NCBI RefSeq assembly: GCF_012928505.1
Contig: NZ_JABBJN010000053.1
Location: forward strand, 1-40,487
DNA from: Achromobacter sp. Bel
Lineage (GTDB): Bacteria; Pseudomonadota; Gammaproteobacteria; Burkholderiales; Burkholderiaceae_B
Direction of reading: 5' to 3'
DNA length: 40,487 nt
Part shown: piece after piece, positions 8,660 to 16,800 of the stretch
How the letters are laid out: the number at the start of each line of letters is the position of its first letter
How positions within the stretch are numbered: position 1 is the stretch's first letter
Made by a program: the position numbers and the translations under genes
Notes under the pieces: generated by a model
Databases searched by the model: none
Told to the model about the DNA's origin: nothing
What the model saw: only the letters and a program-made list of their open reading frames with translations

Positions 8660-9591
8660 ACGACGCCGCGCCGGCGGTCGCGGCGGTACAACGCGTATCC
8701 CACGGGCCACATCGCCGCCACCATGAAGGTCGCGCACGGATTCGTCAGCCGATAGGCCTGGACGGCCGTGGGCACGCCGGAGTGCTTCAGGTGCAGCCGG
8801 AAACGCGTATAGCGCGCGGCCGCCATGATGAATTCGCGCGGCCGGAAGCGGAAAAATTCCAGGTGGTGCTGCAGCATGTCCCAGGCCAGCAGGTACAGGC
8901 CCTGCGCATTGTTGGCCACCGACACGGCGCCCTGGCTCAGGCCGCCCGGGGTGTCGTGGTAGGTGCGCACCACGCGGTTGATGAAGCGGCTGAGATAGCC
9001 CGCGCGCGCGACCGCCCACCACACCAGGCTTTCCGGCACGAAACCCGCCACGTCTTCGGGAAAGGGGTATTTCCTGAGGATGTCGGTGCGCATACAGCCG
9101 AATTTCTCGCCCTTGATGCGATAGCGGAAATACACGTCCACCGCCGTGCTGTCGAACACGTCCTGCGGATAGCGGTCGCCGACGATGCTGCCGTCGGGCC
9201 GCGCGCACAAGCCGGTCACGGCCACATAGGAATCGCGCCGCGAGGGCGGGATGCTTTCCCAGGCGTCCTTGAACGTGGCCAATGCGTCCGGCGGCATTTC
9301 GTCGTCGCTGTCCAGGCCCACGACCAGTTGGCCGCGCGCTTCCCGTACGCCGCGGTTGAACGCGGTTTTCTTGTGCTGGTTGTTCTGCCAGATGTAGCGA
9401 ATCGGAAAATCGGCGCGCGTCTGCCAATCCAGGATGGAATCGTGGGTGTTGTCGGTGGAACCATCGTCCACCACCACCCACTCGAAGTCCCGGAATGTCT
9501 GCCGGGAAAGCGATTCATACACCCGGTGCAGCGTACCCGCCCGGTTGTAGGTGGGCGTCAGAACGGTGAAAAACGTTGGTGTATCGGTCAT
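8656..9591 (-). CDS. Family 2 glycosyltransferase
   Basis: This 311-residue GT-A fold glycosyltransferase begins [19 protein letters not shown]. It has the nucleotide-binding [11 protein letters not shown] segment (about 39-49) and the metal-binding DxD-type motif GLDSDDE (D94, D96). The second half resembles proteins that sugar-modify surface polysaccharides, and a hydrophobic stretch near the C-terminus ([16 protein letters not shown]) followed by RRDRRR may sit in the membrane. The ATG at 9591 is preferred, with AAGGGG upstream, over a GTG at 9624. The gene stands alone, convergent with livF and divergent from a LysR gene, so the acceptor cannot be judged from neighbours. Confidence 0.88.
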   Translation of the reverse strand: MTDTPTFFTVLTPTYNRAGTLHRVYESLSRQTFRDFEWVVVDDGSTDNTHDSILDWQTRADFPIRYIWQNNQHKKTAFNRGVREARGQLVVGLDSDDEMPPDALATFKDAWESIPPSRRDSYVAVTGLCARPDGSIVGDRYPQDVFDSTAVDVYFRYRIKGEKFGCMRTDILRKYPFPEDVAGFVPESLVWWAVARAGYLSRFINRVVRTYHDTPGGLSQGAVSVANNAQGLYLLAWDMLQHHLEFFRFRPREFIMAAARYTRFRLHLKHSGVPTAVQAYRLTNPCATFMVAAMWPVGYALYRRDRRRGVV

Positions 9592-9761
9592 GCCTGCTAT
9601 GCCCCTTTGCGATCTCCGTGCCACCGCTGCGGTCTTGGTCTAACTGTTTTCGCCTGAAGTGTAGGGGATATGCCTGCGTGAACCGATGGCGGCGCATTCG
9701 AATTTGCAATCAAATCTGTCAACCCGTGCATTTTTTAGCGGTTATTCCGGACCATTATGCG

Positions 9762-9790
9762 TTGGGCGGCGTGCGGGAGTGGCGTAAACT
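9762..9790 (+). promoter_or_regulatory. Candidate sigma-70 promoter for the LysR gene at 9809
   Basis: TTGGGC (9762-9767) is followed by a 17-base spacer and TAAACT (9785-9790). Transcription would start about 12-18 bases before the ATG at 9809 or 9815, giving a very short leader. The -35 matches the consensus at only three positions. Confidence 0.35.
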
Positions 9791-9808
9791 CGGGCGGCCA
9801 AATCCGGA

Positions 9809-10786
9809 ATGCCTATGGAAGCTTCGACCGTCCAGCTCAATGACATCGCCTTGTTCGTAGAGGTCGCCAAGCGCAAGAGCTTCAGCCTGGCCGCGCGCGC
9901 GCTGGACATGCCCACGTCGACGCTGTCGCGCCGTATCAATGAACTTGAGCGCGCGATCGGCCTGCGGCTGATCAACCGCAACACGCGCAGGCTGGACCTG
10001 ACCGAGGCCGGCGCGGCCTACATGCGCCGCTGCCAGGGCCTGATCGACGAAGCCCGCCTGGCGCACGAACAGCTACTGTCGCTGTCCGGGGGCCCGTCGG
10101 GCAACCTGCGGGTGTCCATGCCCTATAGCCTGGCGATCTGGCTGCTGCCGGAAACCATCAACGACTTCACCGACCGCTATCCCGAAGTGGAGTGCGAGTT
10201 CGACCTGAGCATGATGACCGCGTCCGATGCGCAAGGCACCCCGTTCGACGTGGTGCTGCGCTTTGGCCGCAACACCGACTATCCCCTGGCGGCCATCGAC
10301 ACGGGTAACGGCAATGGCAACGGCTCGCCCGTCGCGCGCAGCGACGGCGCCGTGGTGCAGGAACTGGTGTCCCTGGACAACTACCTGTACGCCTCCGACC
10401 GCTATCTGGAACGCCATGGTGAACCCAAGACGCCCATCGACCTGACACAGCACCAATGCCTGCGCACCACCATCGACGACGCGCATTCGCACTGGACGCT
10501 GCACAACGGCACCGTGAGCGAACGCGTACCGGTCAGCGGCCATCTGGCCGCCAACAACATGAGCATCGCCGGCACCCTGGCGGGCCTGGACCTGGCCATC
10601 ACGCGCATGCCGCACTGCCAGGCGCTGGACCCGATCATCAAGCGCAACTCGCTGCGGCGCGTGCTGCCGGGCTGGTCGGTGGACCCGATCTCGATCTATG
10701 TGGTGTACCCGTCCAGCATCCAGCCTGCGAAGACCCGGGCGTTCATGGATTTCATCAAGCCAAAGCTCGGGCCTGCCCTGGAGTGA
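9809..10786 (+). CDS. LysR family transcriptional regulator
   Basis: A 325-residue LysR regulator. The N-terminal winged helix-turn-helix is clear (FVEVAKRKSFSLAARALDMP, then STLSRRINELERAIGLRLI), followed by an effector-binding domain. The start may be the ATG at 9809 or the in-frame ATG at 9815, which has GGA 7 bases upstream. The effector domain contains an unusual Gly/Asn insert (DTGNGNGNGSP) encoded by three tandem hexamers at 10307-10324, where most relatives have a shorter loop. It stands alone, divergent from the glycosyltransferase, so its target is unclear. A perfect bidirectional terminator follows. Confidence 0.93.
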   Translation: MPMEASTVQLNDIALFVEVAKRKSFSLAARALDMPTSTLSRRINELERAIGLRLINRNTRRLDLTEAGAAYMRRCQGLIDEARLAHEQLLSLSGGPSGNLRVSMPYSLAIWLLPETINDFTDRYPEVECEFDLSMMTASDAQGTPFDVVLRFGRNTDYPLAAIDTGNGNGNGSPVARSDGAVVQELVSLDNYLYASDRYLERHGEPKTPIDLTQHQCLRTTIDDAHSHWTLHNGTVSERVPVSGHLAANNMSIAGTLAGLDLAITRMPHCQALDPIIKRNSLRRVLPGWSVDPISIYVVYPSSIQPAKTRAFMDFIKPKLGPALE

Positions 10787-10818
10787 CGGGGGGCAGGCCA
10801 TCTCGCTCCCCCCAAAAG

Positions 10819-10857
10819 AAAAATCCCCGCACAGCTTGGCGCCGTGCGGGGATTTTT
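10819..10857. terminator. Bidirectional intrinsic terminator
   Basis: A perfect 14-bp stem AAAAATCCCCGCAC / GTGCGGGGATTTTT (10819-10832 and 10844-10857) with an 11-base loop. A T-run is present for either direction of transcription. It can end both the LysR transcript (+) and the transcript of the small basic protein gene (-). Confidence 0.93.
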
Positions 10858-10873
10858 CAGATCAGGGCGTTGA

Positions 10874-11002
10874 TTAGACGCGCTTGATCTTTTCCAGCAT
10901 CTTGAAAACACCCTTGGGCGACTTGACGAACAAGCGCTTGAAAGCCTTGCCCAGGCAACGGCGTTCCAGGGTGTTACGACGCACGCGTTTGCGTTCAGCC
11001 AT
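10874..11002 (-). CDS. Small, very basic 42-residue protein, function unknown
   Basis: This gene encodes 42 residues: it begins MAERKRVRRNTLERRCLGKA and ends FKMLEKIKRV. An excellent Shine-Dalgarno sequence (AGGAGA, 6 bases before the ATG) and the strong terminator just downstream (10819-10857) support it as a real, separately expressed gene. I count 8 Arg, 8 Lys and 3 Glu, so the net charge is about +13; there is a single Cys (C16). It is not ribosomal protein L34, L36 or S21. The composition suggests binding to RNA, DNA or the ribosome, but I do not recognise the family. It could be cotranscribed with the kinase gene 182 bp upstream or have its own promoter. Confidence 0.8.
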   Translation of the reverse strand: MAERKRVRRNTLERRCLGKAFKRLFVKSPKGVFKMLEKIKRV

Positions 11003-11087
11003 GTTGATTCTCCTGTTGAATTTGCGGAAAGTGGCCCGCACAACCGGAAATCGGGCTGGCGGAAAAAATTCGGATAACTTGGCATTT

Positions 11088-11122
11088 TAGCCTGAAAACC
11101 GAAGACCATGCCAATTGGGGTG
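11088..11122 (-). promoter_or_regulatory. Possible promoter for the small basic protein gene
   Basis: Reading on the minus strand, TTGGCA lies 19 bases upstream of TAAAAT, about 85 bases before the ATG at 11002. The -10 is good but the spacing is long, so this is tentative. Confidence 0.25.
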
Positions 11123-11184
11123 GAATACAGGGCGGAGCGCCCGCGACTTGATCCGTCCCCGTGAACACCCGTCCCGTGTCCGCC

Positions 11185-12117
11185 CTAGTCTGTCAGCGAT
11201 CTCAACCGCTCCCAGACCTGTTCCGAGCGCGGCAGCGGGTCGACCGCCCCGTAGCCCAACGTGGACAGCGCGGCCGCCGCGTTGGCGTAGCGCACGGCGT
11301 CTTCCCAGGAATCGCCCTGGCAGCGGCGCGCCAGCAGGCTGCCCGCGAAGCAATCACCCGCCCCCGTGGCATCCACGGCGTCCACCCGCAAGGCGGCAAC
11401 CGGCGTCCGCGTGCGTCCGTCGTCGATGATGGAACCGTCCTTGCCCAGTTTCAGCACCACCACGCCTGCCGCGCCGCCGTCGCGGATCCAGTCCAGCGTA
11501 CGTTCAGGATCGTCATTGCCGGTCAGGTGCTGCATGTCGTCCATGCTGGGCAGGAACACGTCGGCTTCGCGCATGGCTTCGCGCAGGACGGCGCGGGCGC
11601 GGTCCACCGGCCATAACCGCAACCGCAGGTTCGAATCCAGGCTGACCTCGGCGCCCGCGGCATGCGCGCGGGCGATGGCGGCGAACACGGTATCGCAGGC
11701 GCTGGTGCTGATCGCCATGCTGATGCCCGACACGTGCAGGAAGCGGCTGCGTTCGATCAGGCCGCTTTGCAGCAAGGCCGGTGTCATCAGGCTGGCGGCC
11801 GAGCCGCGGCGCAGATAGCTGAACGCGTGGCCGTCGGGGCCGTGCTGCACGAAATACAGCCCGGTGTGGGCATCGTCGTCCGTCTGCACGCCCGTCGTGT
11901 CCACGCCTTCGGATTGCCACAAGTCCAGGAACTGGGCGCCGAACGTGTCATTGCCCACGCGGGTCAGGTAGGCGCAGCGCGCGCCCTGGCGGGCGGCGGC
12001 GATGACCGCGTTGGACGTGTCGCCGCCGAAGCCCTGCAGGTATTGCAACTGGCCCTTGTGGGTCTGATTCAGCTCGACCAGCGGTTCGCCCAACGCGACG
12101 ATGTCGAAATCAGCCAT
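11185..12117 (-). CDS. kdgK: PfkB-family sugar kinase, 2-keto-3-deoxygluconate kinase type
   Basis: This 310-residue ribokinase/PfkB-family kinase has the N-terminal substrate region LGEPLVELNQ and GGDTSNAVIAAARQGA, and the C-terminal anion hole and catalytic base DATGAGDCFAG (D249-D255). KDG kinases of this type convert 2-keto-3-deoxygluconate to KDPG with ATP. The start overlaps the end of the aldolase gene by 8 bp. Kinase plus aldolase make KDG to pyruvate and glyceraldehyde 3-phosphate, the lower part of an Entner-Doudoroff-like sugar acid route. The PfkB assignment is secure; the KDG specificity rests on the neighbour and overall similarity. Confidence 0.88.
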   Translation of the reverse strand: MADFDIVALGEPLVELNQTHKGQLQYLQGFGGDTSNAVIAAARQGARCAYLTRVGNDTFGAQFLDLWQSEGVDTTGVQTDDDAHTGLYFVQHGPDGHAFSYLRRGSAASLMTPALLQSGLIERSRFLHVSGISMAISTSACDTVFAAIARAHAAGAEVSLDSNLRLRLWPVDRARAVLREAMREADVFLPSMDDMQHLTGNDDPERTLDWIRDGGAAGVVVLKLGKDGSIIDDGRTRTPVAALRVDAVDATGAGDCFAGSLLARRCQGDSWEDAVRYANAAAALSTLGYGAVDPLPRSEQVWERLRSLTD

Positions 12118-12757
12118 GGGCGGCCTCGCGGGTGCGGGTGATCTGGGCGACCAGGGCGGCCGTGTCGCGCGCGGCGAATGCGGCCTTGTCGTACAGGTTG
12201 CTGCCGATGCCCACCAACCCGGCGCCGGCCGCGAAGTATGCGCCCATGTTGTCCTGGGTGATGCCCCCCGTGGGGCAGAAGATCGTGTCCGGATAAACCG
12301 ACTTCAGCGCGGCCAGGTGCTTGGGCCCACCGGTGTCGGCCGGGAACACCTTCACCACGTCCACGCCGGCGCGGCGGGCCGCAAGCACTTCCGTCGGGGT
12401 GAAGGCGCCCAGCAGGCACAGGGCGTCGGCCGCGTGCGCCATGTCCACGATCTCGGTCGCCAGGGCGGGCGACACCAGAAAGTCGGCGCCGGCCACCAGC
12501 GCGTCGCGGGCCTGGGCTTCGTCCAGCACGGTGCCCACGCCCAGCAGCAGGCTGGCGCCGTGCTTGTCGCGCAGCGCGCGCACCAGATCGGTCACGCCAG
12601 GAATCGTCCAGGTCAGCTCCAGCGTCGTGCAGCCGGCCGCCACGGCGACTTCGGCGGCATAGGCGGCGGTGGCCGCGTCGGTATAGCGCAGCACGGGCAC
12701 GACCCGGGCGGCCAGCAGGGCGGAAAGCTTGGAGGCGATGGGAGCGGATGCGGTCAT
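12110..12757 (-). CDS. KDPG/KHG-type aldolase
   Basis: This 215-residue class I aldolase has the family plan: the catalytic Glu in LELTW (E47), GVGTVL at about 73-78, the Schiff-base Lys in VVKVFPAD (K136) and the CPTGGIT phosphate loop (161-167). The Arg found two residues after ELTL in E. coli Eda (VTLRT) is not present; the segment reads LTWTIPG, so specificity may differ from plain KDPG. The ATG is preceded by AGAGGAATTCC. The gene sits 22 bp after the IclR regulator and overlaps the kinase, so the three form one operon. KDPG, KDPGal or 4-hydroxy-2-oxoglutarate are possible substrates. Confidence 0.88.
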   Translation of the reverse strand: MTASAPIASKLSALLAARVVPVLRYTDAATAAYAAEVAVAAGCTTLELTWTIPGVTDLVRALRDKHGASLLLGVGTVLDEAQARDALVAGADFLVSPALATEIVDMAHAADALCLLGAFTPTEVLAARRAGVDVVKVFPADTGGPKHLAALKSVYPDTIFCPTGGITQDNMGAYFAAGAGLVGIGSNLYDKAAFAARDTAALVAQITRTREAAHG

Positions 12758-12779
12758 GGAATTCCTCTGGGGCGGGCGG

Positions 12780-13577
12780 TCAGATGCCGCCGGACGATGC
12801 CGGCAGGACGGCGAGTTTGGCCGCGGCGGCGTCGCGCAGCCGCAGCAAGGGATCGATATAGGCGGCTTGCGGGTCGTCGCGGCGCCGGAACAGCAGGGTG
12901 CTGACGCTGACGCCCGCAACGGGCCGGCCGGCCGCGTCGCATAGCGCGACGCCGTAGCAGACGATGCCGGCTTCATTTTCTTCGTTGTCCATGGCGTAGC
13001 CGCGCGCGCGGTCCGCGTCCAGCACGGCGCGCAGGGCCGGCAGGCTGGTCACGGTGCCCGGCATGCGCGCCGGCAGCGGCAGGCCGTGCAGCAGGCGCTC
13101 GCGGGCGGCCTCGTCCAGGGCGGCCAGATACGCCTTGCCGACCGCGCTGGAATGCAAGGCCACCGACGACCCCACGCGTGACACCATGCGCACCGGGCCG
13201 GGGCTTTCCAATTTGTCGATATAGATCATTTCCTGTCCGGCGGGCACCGCCAGGTGCACGGTTTCGCCGGTGGCGTCGCGCAGCGCCTGCAGATCAGGCG
13301 CCAGCGCGGCGCGCAGGTCGAACTGCGACCAGGCGCGGCTGGCCAGGGACATCAGGCGCGTGCCCAGGCGATAGGCGCCGTCGGTTTCCGCCACCATGCC
13401 TTGCTCGGCCAACGCGGCCACGATGCGATAGACCGTGGGTCGCGGGTAGCCGCAGCTGCGCGCAAGCGAGGCGGCCGTGGGCGGTTGGGGCGCATCGGCC
13501 ACCGCCTGCAGGACCGTCATGAATTTGGCGAACGCCGCAGCGCCCGCGACCTTGGTTTCCGACAAGAACGTCCCCAA
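12780..13577 (-). CDS. IclR family transcriptional regulator
   Basis: This protein of up to 265 residues has an N-terminal winged helix-turn-helix (AASLARSCGYPRPTVYRIVAALAEQG) and a C-terminal IclR effector domain with HSSAVGKAYLAAL. No ATG precedes the HTH. The longest start is TTG at 13577. A TTG at 13565, with GGGGA five bases upstream and giving an SETKVAGAAAF start, is a good alternative. It is the first gene of the operon with the aldolase and kinase, so it probably senses the sugar acid or its keto-deoxy product and regulates itself. The palindrome at 13689-13705, about 110 bp upstream, is a candidate operator. Confidence 0.9.
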   Translation of the reverse strand: MGTFLSETKVAGAAAFAKFMTVLQAVADAPQPPTAASLARSCGYPRPTVYRIVAALAEQGMVAETDGAYRLGTRLMSLASRAWSQFDLRAALAPDLQALRDATGETVHLAVPAGQEMIYIDKLESPGPVRMVSRVGSSVALHSSAVGKAYLAALDEAARERLLHGLPLPARMPGTVTSLPALRAVLDADRARGYAMDNEENEAGIVCYGVALCDAAGRPVAGVSVSTLLFRRRDDPQAAYIDPLLRLRDAAAAKLAVLPASSGGI

Positions 13578-13654
13578 ATAGTGGCAACCAGCCTTTAACT
13601 ATGAACAAACAGATTTCGCAAGGCAAACAGCGCGAATGTCAGACGAATCTGCGA

Positions 13655-13674
13655 TACTGTTTATTTGTACAGCT
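13655..13674 (+). promoter_or_regulatory. LexA (SOS) box upstream of the double uvrA gene
   Basis: TACTGTTTATTTGTACAGCT has the invariant CTG-N10-CAG core (13657-13672) and matches 15 of 20 positions of the E. coli SOS consensus TACTGTATATATATACAGTA. It sits in the divergent gap between the IclR gene and a UvrA homologue, the classic kind of SOS target. Confidence 0.75.
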
Positions 13675-13688
13675 AGTTAGCCGCTTAG

Positions 13689-13705
13689 TGTCCATATTAT
13701 GGACA
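13689..13705. promoter_or_regulatory. 17-bp palindrome, candidate IclR operator
   Basis: TGTCCATATTATGGACA is a perfect inverted repeat with 7-bp arms around ATT. Size and AT-rich centre suit an IclR-type dimer. It lies between the IclR operon and uvrA, 15 bp from the LexA box, and could serve either gene. Confidence 0.45.
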
Positions 13706-13805
13706 GATGGCTCACTATGTAGGCAATTATTCCATATCGGCGCGCTCGAAACCAGCGAAGGGTTATCGCTCGGGCAGGCGCCTTCCTCAGGCTACGATAC
13801 CGTCC

Positions 13806-16800
13806 ATGAGCTCCCAAATCCGCATCGTTGGCGCACGCCAGAACAATCTCAAGAACCTGGACCTGACTATCGCCACCGGCGAATTGGTCGTCGTGACGGG
13901 CGTTTCGGGCTCCGGCAAGAGTTCGCTGGCGTTCGACACGCTGTACGCCGAGGGACAGCGGCGCTACGTGGAAACCTTCTCGCCCTATGCGCGCCAGTTT
14001 CTGGACCGCATGGACAAGCCGCAGGTAGACCGCATCGAAGGCATCCTGCCGGCCATCGCCATCGACCAGACCAATCCGGTGCGCAGCTCGCGCAGCACGG
14101 TCGGCACGATGACCGAATTGAACGACCACCTGAAGTTGCTGTTTGCGCGCGGCGCCCGGCTGTACTGTCGCGGCTGCGGCAAGGTGGTGCGCCGCGACAC
14201 CCCGGACTCCATCTACCATTCGCTGGCCGAACGCGCGGCGGTGGCGGGCGATCCGCGTCTGGTGGTGACTTTTCCCATCGCCGTGCCCGCCAACTTCACC
14301 GAAGACGAAGTGCGCGGCTTTCTTGAGCAGCAGGGCTACACCCGCGTGCACGCCGAGGAAACCGCCGTGCCCCGCGCCACCGCCGCGGCCAAGGGCGCGA
14401 AAGCGGCGAAAGGCGCCAAGAAAGGCAAGGCGGCCAAGGACGCCGGCGAGGAACGCCGCATCTTGCACGTCATCCAGGACCGCTTCCGCTTTGCGGGCAC
14501 CGAACGCGAACGCGTGATGGAAGCACTGGACACCGCGCTGCGCATGGGCGCCGGGCACCTGGCCGTCTACGTCATGGACGCCGAAGGCGGCGACGCGGAC
14601 ATCTGGAAGTACAGCGACCGCCTGCATTGCGCCGATTGCAACATCGAATACACCGACCCGCTGCCCAGCAGCTTCTCGTTCAACTCGCCGCTGGGCGCCT
14701 GCGAATCCTGCCGCGGCTTCGGCCGGGTGATCGGCATCGATTTCGGCCTGGTGATCCCGGACGAGAACAAGACCCTGCTGGAAGGCGCGATCAAACCATG
14801 GACGACGCCGTCCTATAAGGAGTGCCAGGACGAACTGCAGAAGTACGCGCCGCGCGCGGGCGTGCCGCTGGGCGTGCCCTGGAAGGCGATGAGCGAAGAG
14901 CACAAGCGCTGGGTGCTTTACGGCACCCCTGACTGGAAAGGCGGCAACGACGCCTGGAAGCACCAGTGGTACGGCGTGCAGCGCTTCTTCGACTGGCTGG
15001 AAACCAAGTCCTACAAGATGCACGTGCGCGTGCTGCTGTCGAAATACCGCAGCTACACGCCCTGCCCCACCTGCAACGGCGCCCGCCTGAAACCCGACGC
15101 GCTGCTGTGGCGCCTGGGCACCAAGGAAGAAGCCGACACGGTGCTGCCGCCGGAAGACGGCCGCTACCAGCGTTTCATGCCGGTCGGCGCCAACTGGACG
15201 CGAGACCAGTTGAACCACCTGGGCGGGCTGTCGATCCATGACGTGATGCTGCTGCCCATCGAACGGGTGCGCCGCTTCTTCGACGAGCTATCGTTTTCGG
15301 GCGCACTGGACGCGGCCACCGACCTGCTCATGACCGAAGTGCGCGCGCGGCTTAAGTTCCTGTGCGACGTGGGCCTGGGCTACCTGACGCTGGACCGCCA
15401 GAGCCGAACGCTGTCGGGCGGCGAAGTGCAGCGGATCAACCTGACCACCGCGCTGGGCACCTCGCTGGTGAACACGCTATTCGTGCTGGACGAGCCGTCC
15501 ATCGGCCTGCACCCGCGCGACATGCACCGCGTGGTCGAAGTCATGCACCGGCTGCGCAACGCCGGCAACACGCTGGTGGTCGTGGAACACGATCCCCAGG
15601 TCATGGTGGCCGCGGACCGCATCATCGACATCGGCCCGGGCCCCGGCGAACGCGGCGGCTACATCGTTTTCGACGGATCGCCCAAGCAGCTGCGCGCCGC
15701 CGACACGCTGACGGGCAATTACCTGGGCGGACGCCAGCGCGTGGAAGCGCCGCGTCCGATGCCGGTCGCCCAGAACACGCCGCGGCTGCTGCTGGAAGGC
15801 GTCAACGCGCACAACCTCAAGAATGTCTCGGTGGAACTGCCGCTGGGCCGGCTGGTCTGCGTGACCGGCGTGTCCGGATCGGGCAAGTCCACGCTGGTGC
15901 AGGACGTGCTGTACCCCGCGCTGCTCAAGCAGAAGGGCAAGCCGTCGGAAGCGCCCGGGGCATTTGACCGCCTGTTGGGCGCCGAGCAGATCGCCGACGT
16001 TGTCATGGTGGACCAGACGCCCATCGGCAAGACGGCGCGCTCCAATCCCGCCAGCTATGTGGGCGCCTTCGACGCCATCCGCAAGCTGTTCGCCCAGGCC
16101 CCGCTGGCGCGCGAACGCGCCTACACGGCCGGCACGTTCAGCTTTAACGGCGGCGACGGCCGCTGCCCGACCTGCGGCGGCACCGGTTTCGAACACGTGG
16201 AAATGCAGTTCCTGTCGGACGTGTACCTGCGCTGCCCGGATTGCGACGGCAAGCGCTTCCGCCCGGAAGTGCTGGAAGTGCGCGTCGAACATCTGGGCAA
16301 GAGCGCGTCCATCGACGAAGTGCTGGCCATGACGGTCAGCGAAGCGCTGGACTTCTTCAAGGGCCTGCGCGACGTGCAGACGGGCCTGGCGCCGCTGGCC
16401 GACGTGGGCCTGGAATACGTGCGGCTGGGCCAGCCTGTGCCGACGTTGTCGGGGGGCGAGGCGCAGCGCCTGAAGCTGGCGGGCCACCTGGCCGAAGCCG
16501 CGCGCAGCGGCATCTCCACCGCCAAGGTCGCCAAGAAGGGCAGCCTGTTCCTGTTCGACGAGCCCACCACCGGCCTGCACTTCGACGACGTCGCGCGCCT
16601 GATGCGCGCCTTCCGCAAGCTGCTGGCCGCCGGCCACACCCTGCTGGTCATCGAACACAACCTGGACGTGATCCGCGCGGCCGACTGGCTGATCGACCTG
16701 GGTCCGGAAGGCGGCGACGCCGGCGGCCTGGTGCTTGGCGTGGGCACGCCACAAGACTTGATGGACAACCCCAAGTCCCACACGGGCGCCGCGCTGCGCG

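Noticed and set aside
13707..13805. Upstream in-frame ATG that would extend UvrA by 33 residues
   Set aside because: The added residues do not resemble the UvrA N-terminus, while the ATG at 13806 gives the expected [16 protein letters not shown] start. It is kept as a possibility because the LexA box is closer to it.
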